Shown: positions 63,941 to 64,000 of the stretch, piece by piece
Layout of the letters: the number at the start of each line of letters is the position of its first letter
Position numbering within the stretch: position 1 is the first letter of the stretch
Assembly: GCA_011391635.1 (NCBI GenBank)
Contig: JAABQD010000003.1
Span: 1-64,000 of the forward strand
Source of the DNA: Sulfurimonas sp.
GTDB lineage: Bacteria; Campylobacterota; Campylobacteria; Campylobacterales; Sulfurimonadaceae
DNA: 64,000 nt
Direction of reading: 5' to 3'
Program-made: the position numbers and the translations under genes
The notes under the pieces: model-generated
Database searches by the model: none
What the model saw: the letters and a program-made list of their open reading frames with translations, nothing else
Told to the model about the DNA's origin: nothing

Positions 63941-64000
63941 TAGTGGTGTCCTCCTGATGTATTGTCATGACCACCATGAAAGAAATTCATTTCATGACCA
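63940..64000 (-). CDS. 3' end of another CDS running off the window, His-rich C-terminus (partial)
   Basis: Minus-strand frame ...GHEMNFFHGGHDNTSGGHH* with TAATG overlap to the next gene. Confidence 0.6.
   Translation of the reverse strand, partial: GHEMNFFHGGHDNTSGGHH

Overview
Chromosomal window from a low-GC Campylobacterota-type bacterium. Gene content and protein character look Sulfurimonas/Sulfuricurvum-like, but no database search was possible. It starts at the 3' end of a 23S rRNA followed by 5S rRNA and carries mostly housekeeping genes: purM, coaE, dapF, prfA, rpsT, glmM, lspA, tig, clpP, def, comM, metH, ccoG, cobQ, leuC, mobA, moaC. It also has a molybdate block (modA, modB, modC, two TOBE proteins, a porin), nifU/nifS-like genes, many c-di-GMP/sensor proteins, a TetR-LolA-like-MMPL locus, a CheA-like/CheX/CheY/GGDEF cassette, and the start of a type-II DMSO-reductase-like cluster at the right edge. 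The main discovery is a dispersed 11-mer, GGCATGTGGAA / TTCCACATGCC. By eye I count 30 perfect copies (15 per orientation) and 12 one-mismatch copies in 64 kb, where roughly 0.01-0.02 would be expected by chance. Half the perfect copies are intergenic, and inverted pairs form terminator-like stem-loops at 6 of the 8 convergent gene junctions. This matches the organisation of Neisseria DUS and Haemophilus USS DNA-uptake sequences, so I propose a candidate uptake-signal system, which I do not recall being described for this phylum. Secondary findings: two near-identical ModE-like operators overlapping -10 boxes (one upstream of a porin), an apparently catalytically dead serine-recombinase-like regulator with a palindromic operator on its own promoter next to ccoG, and a TetR double operator.
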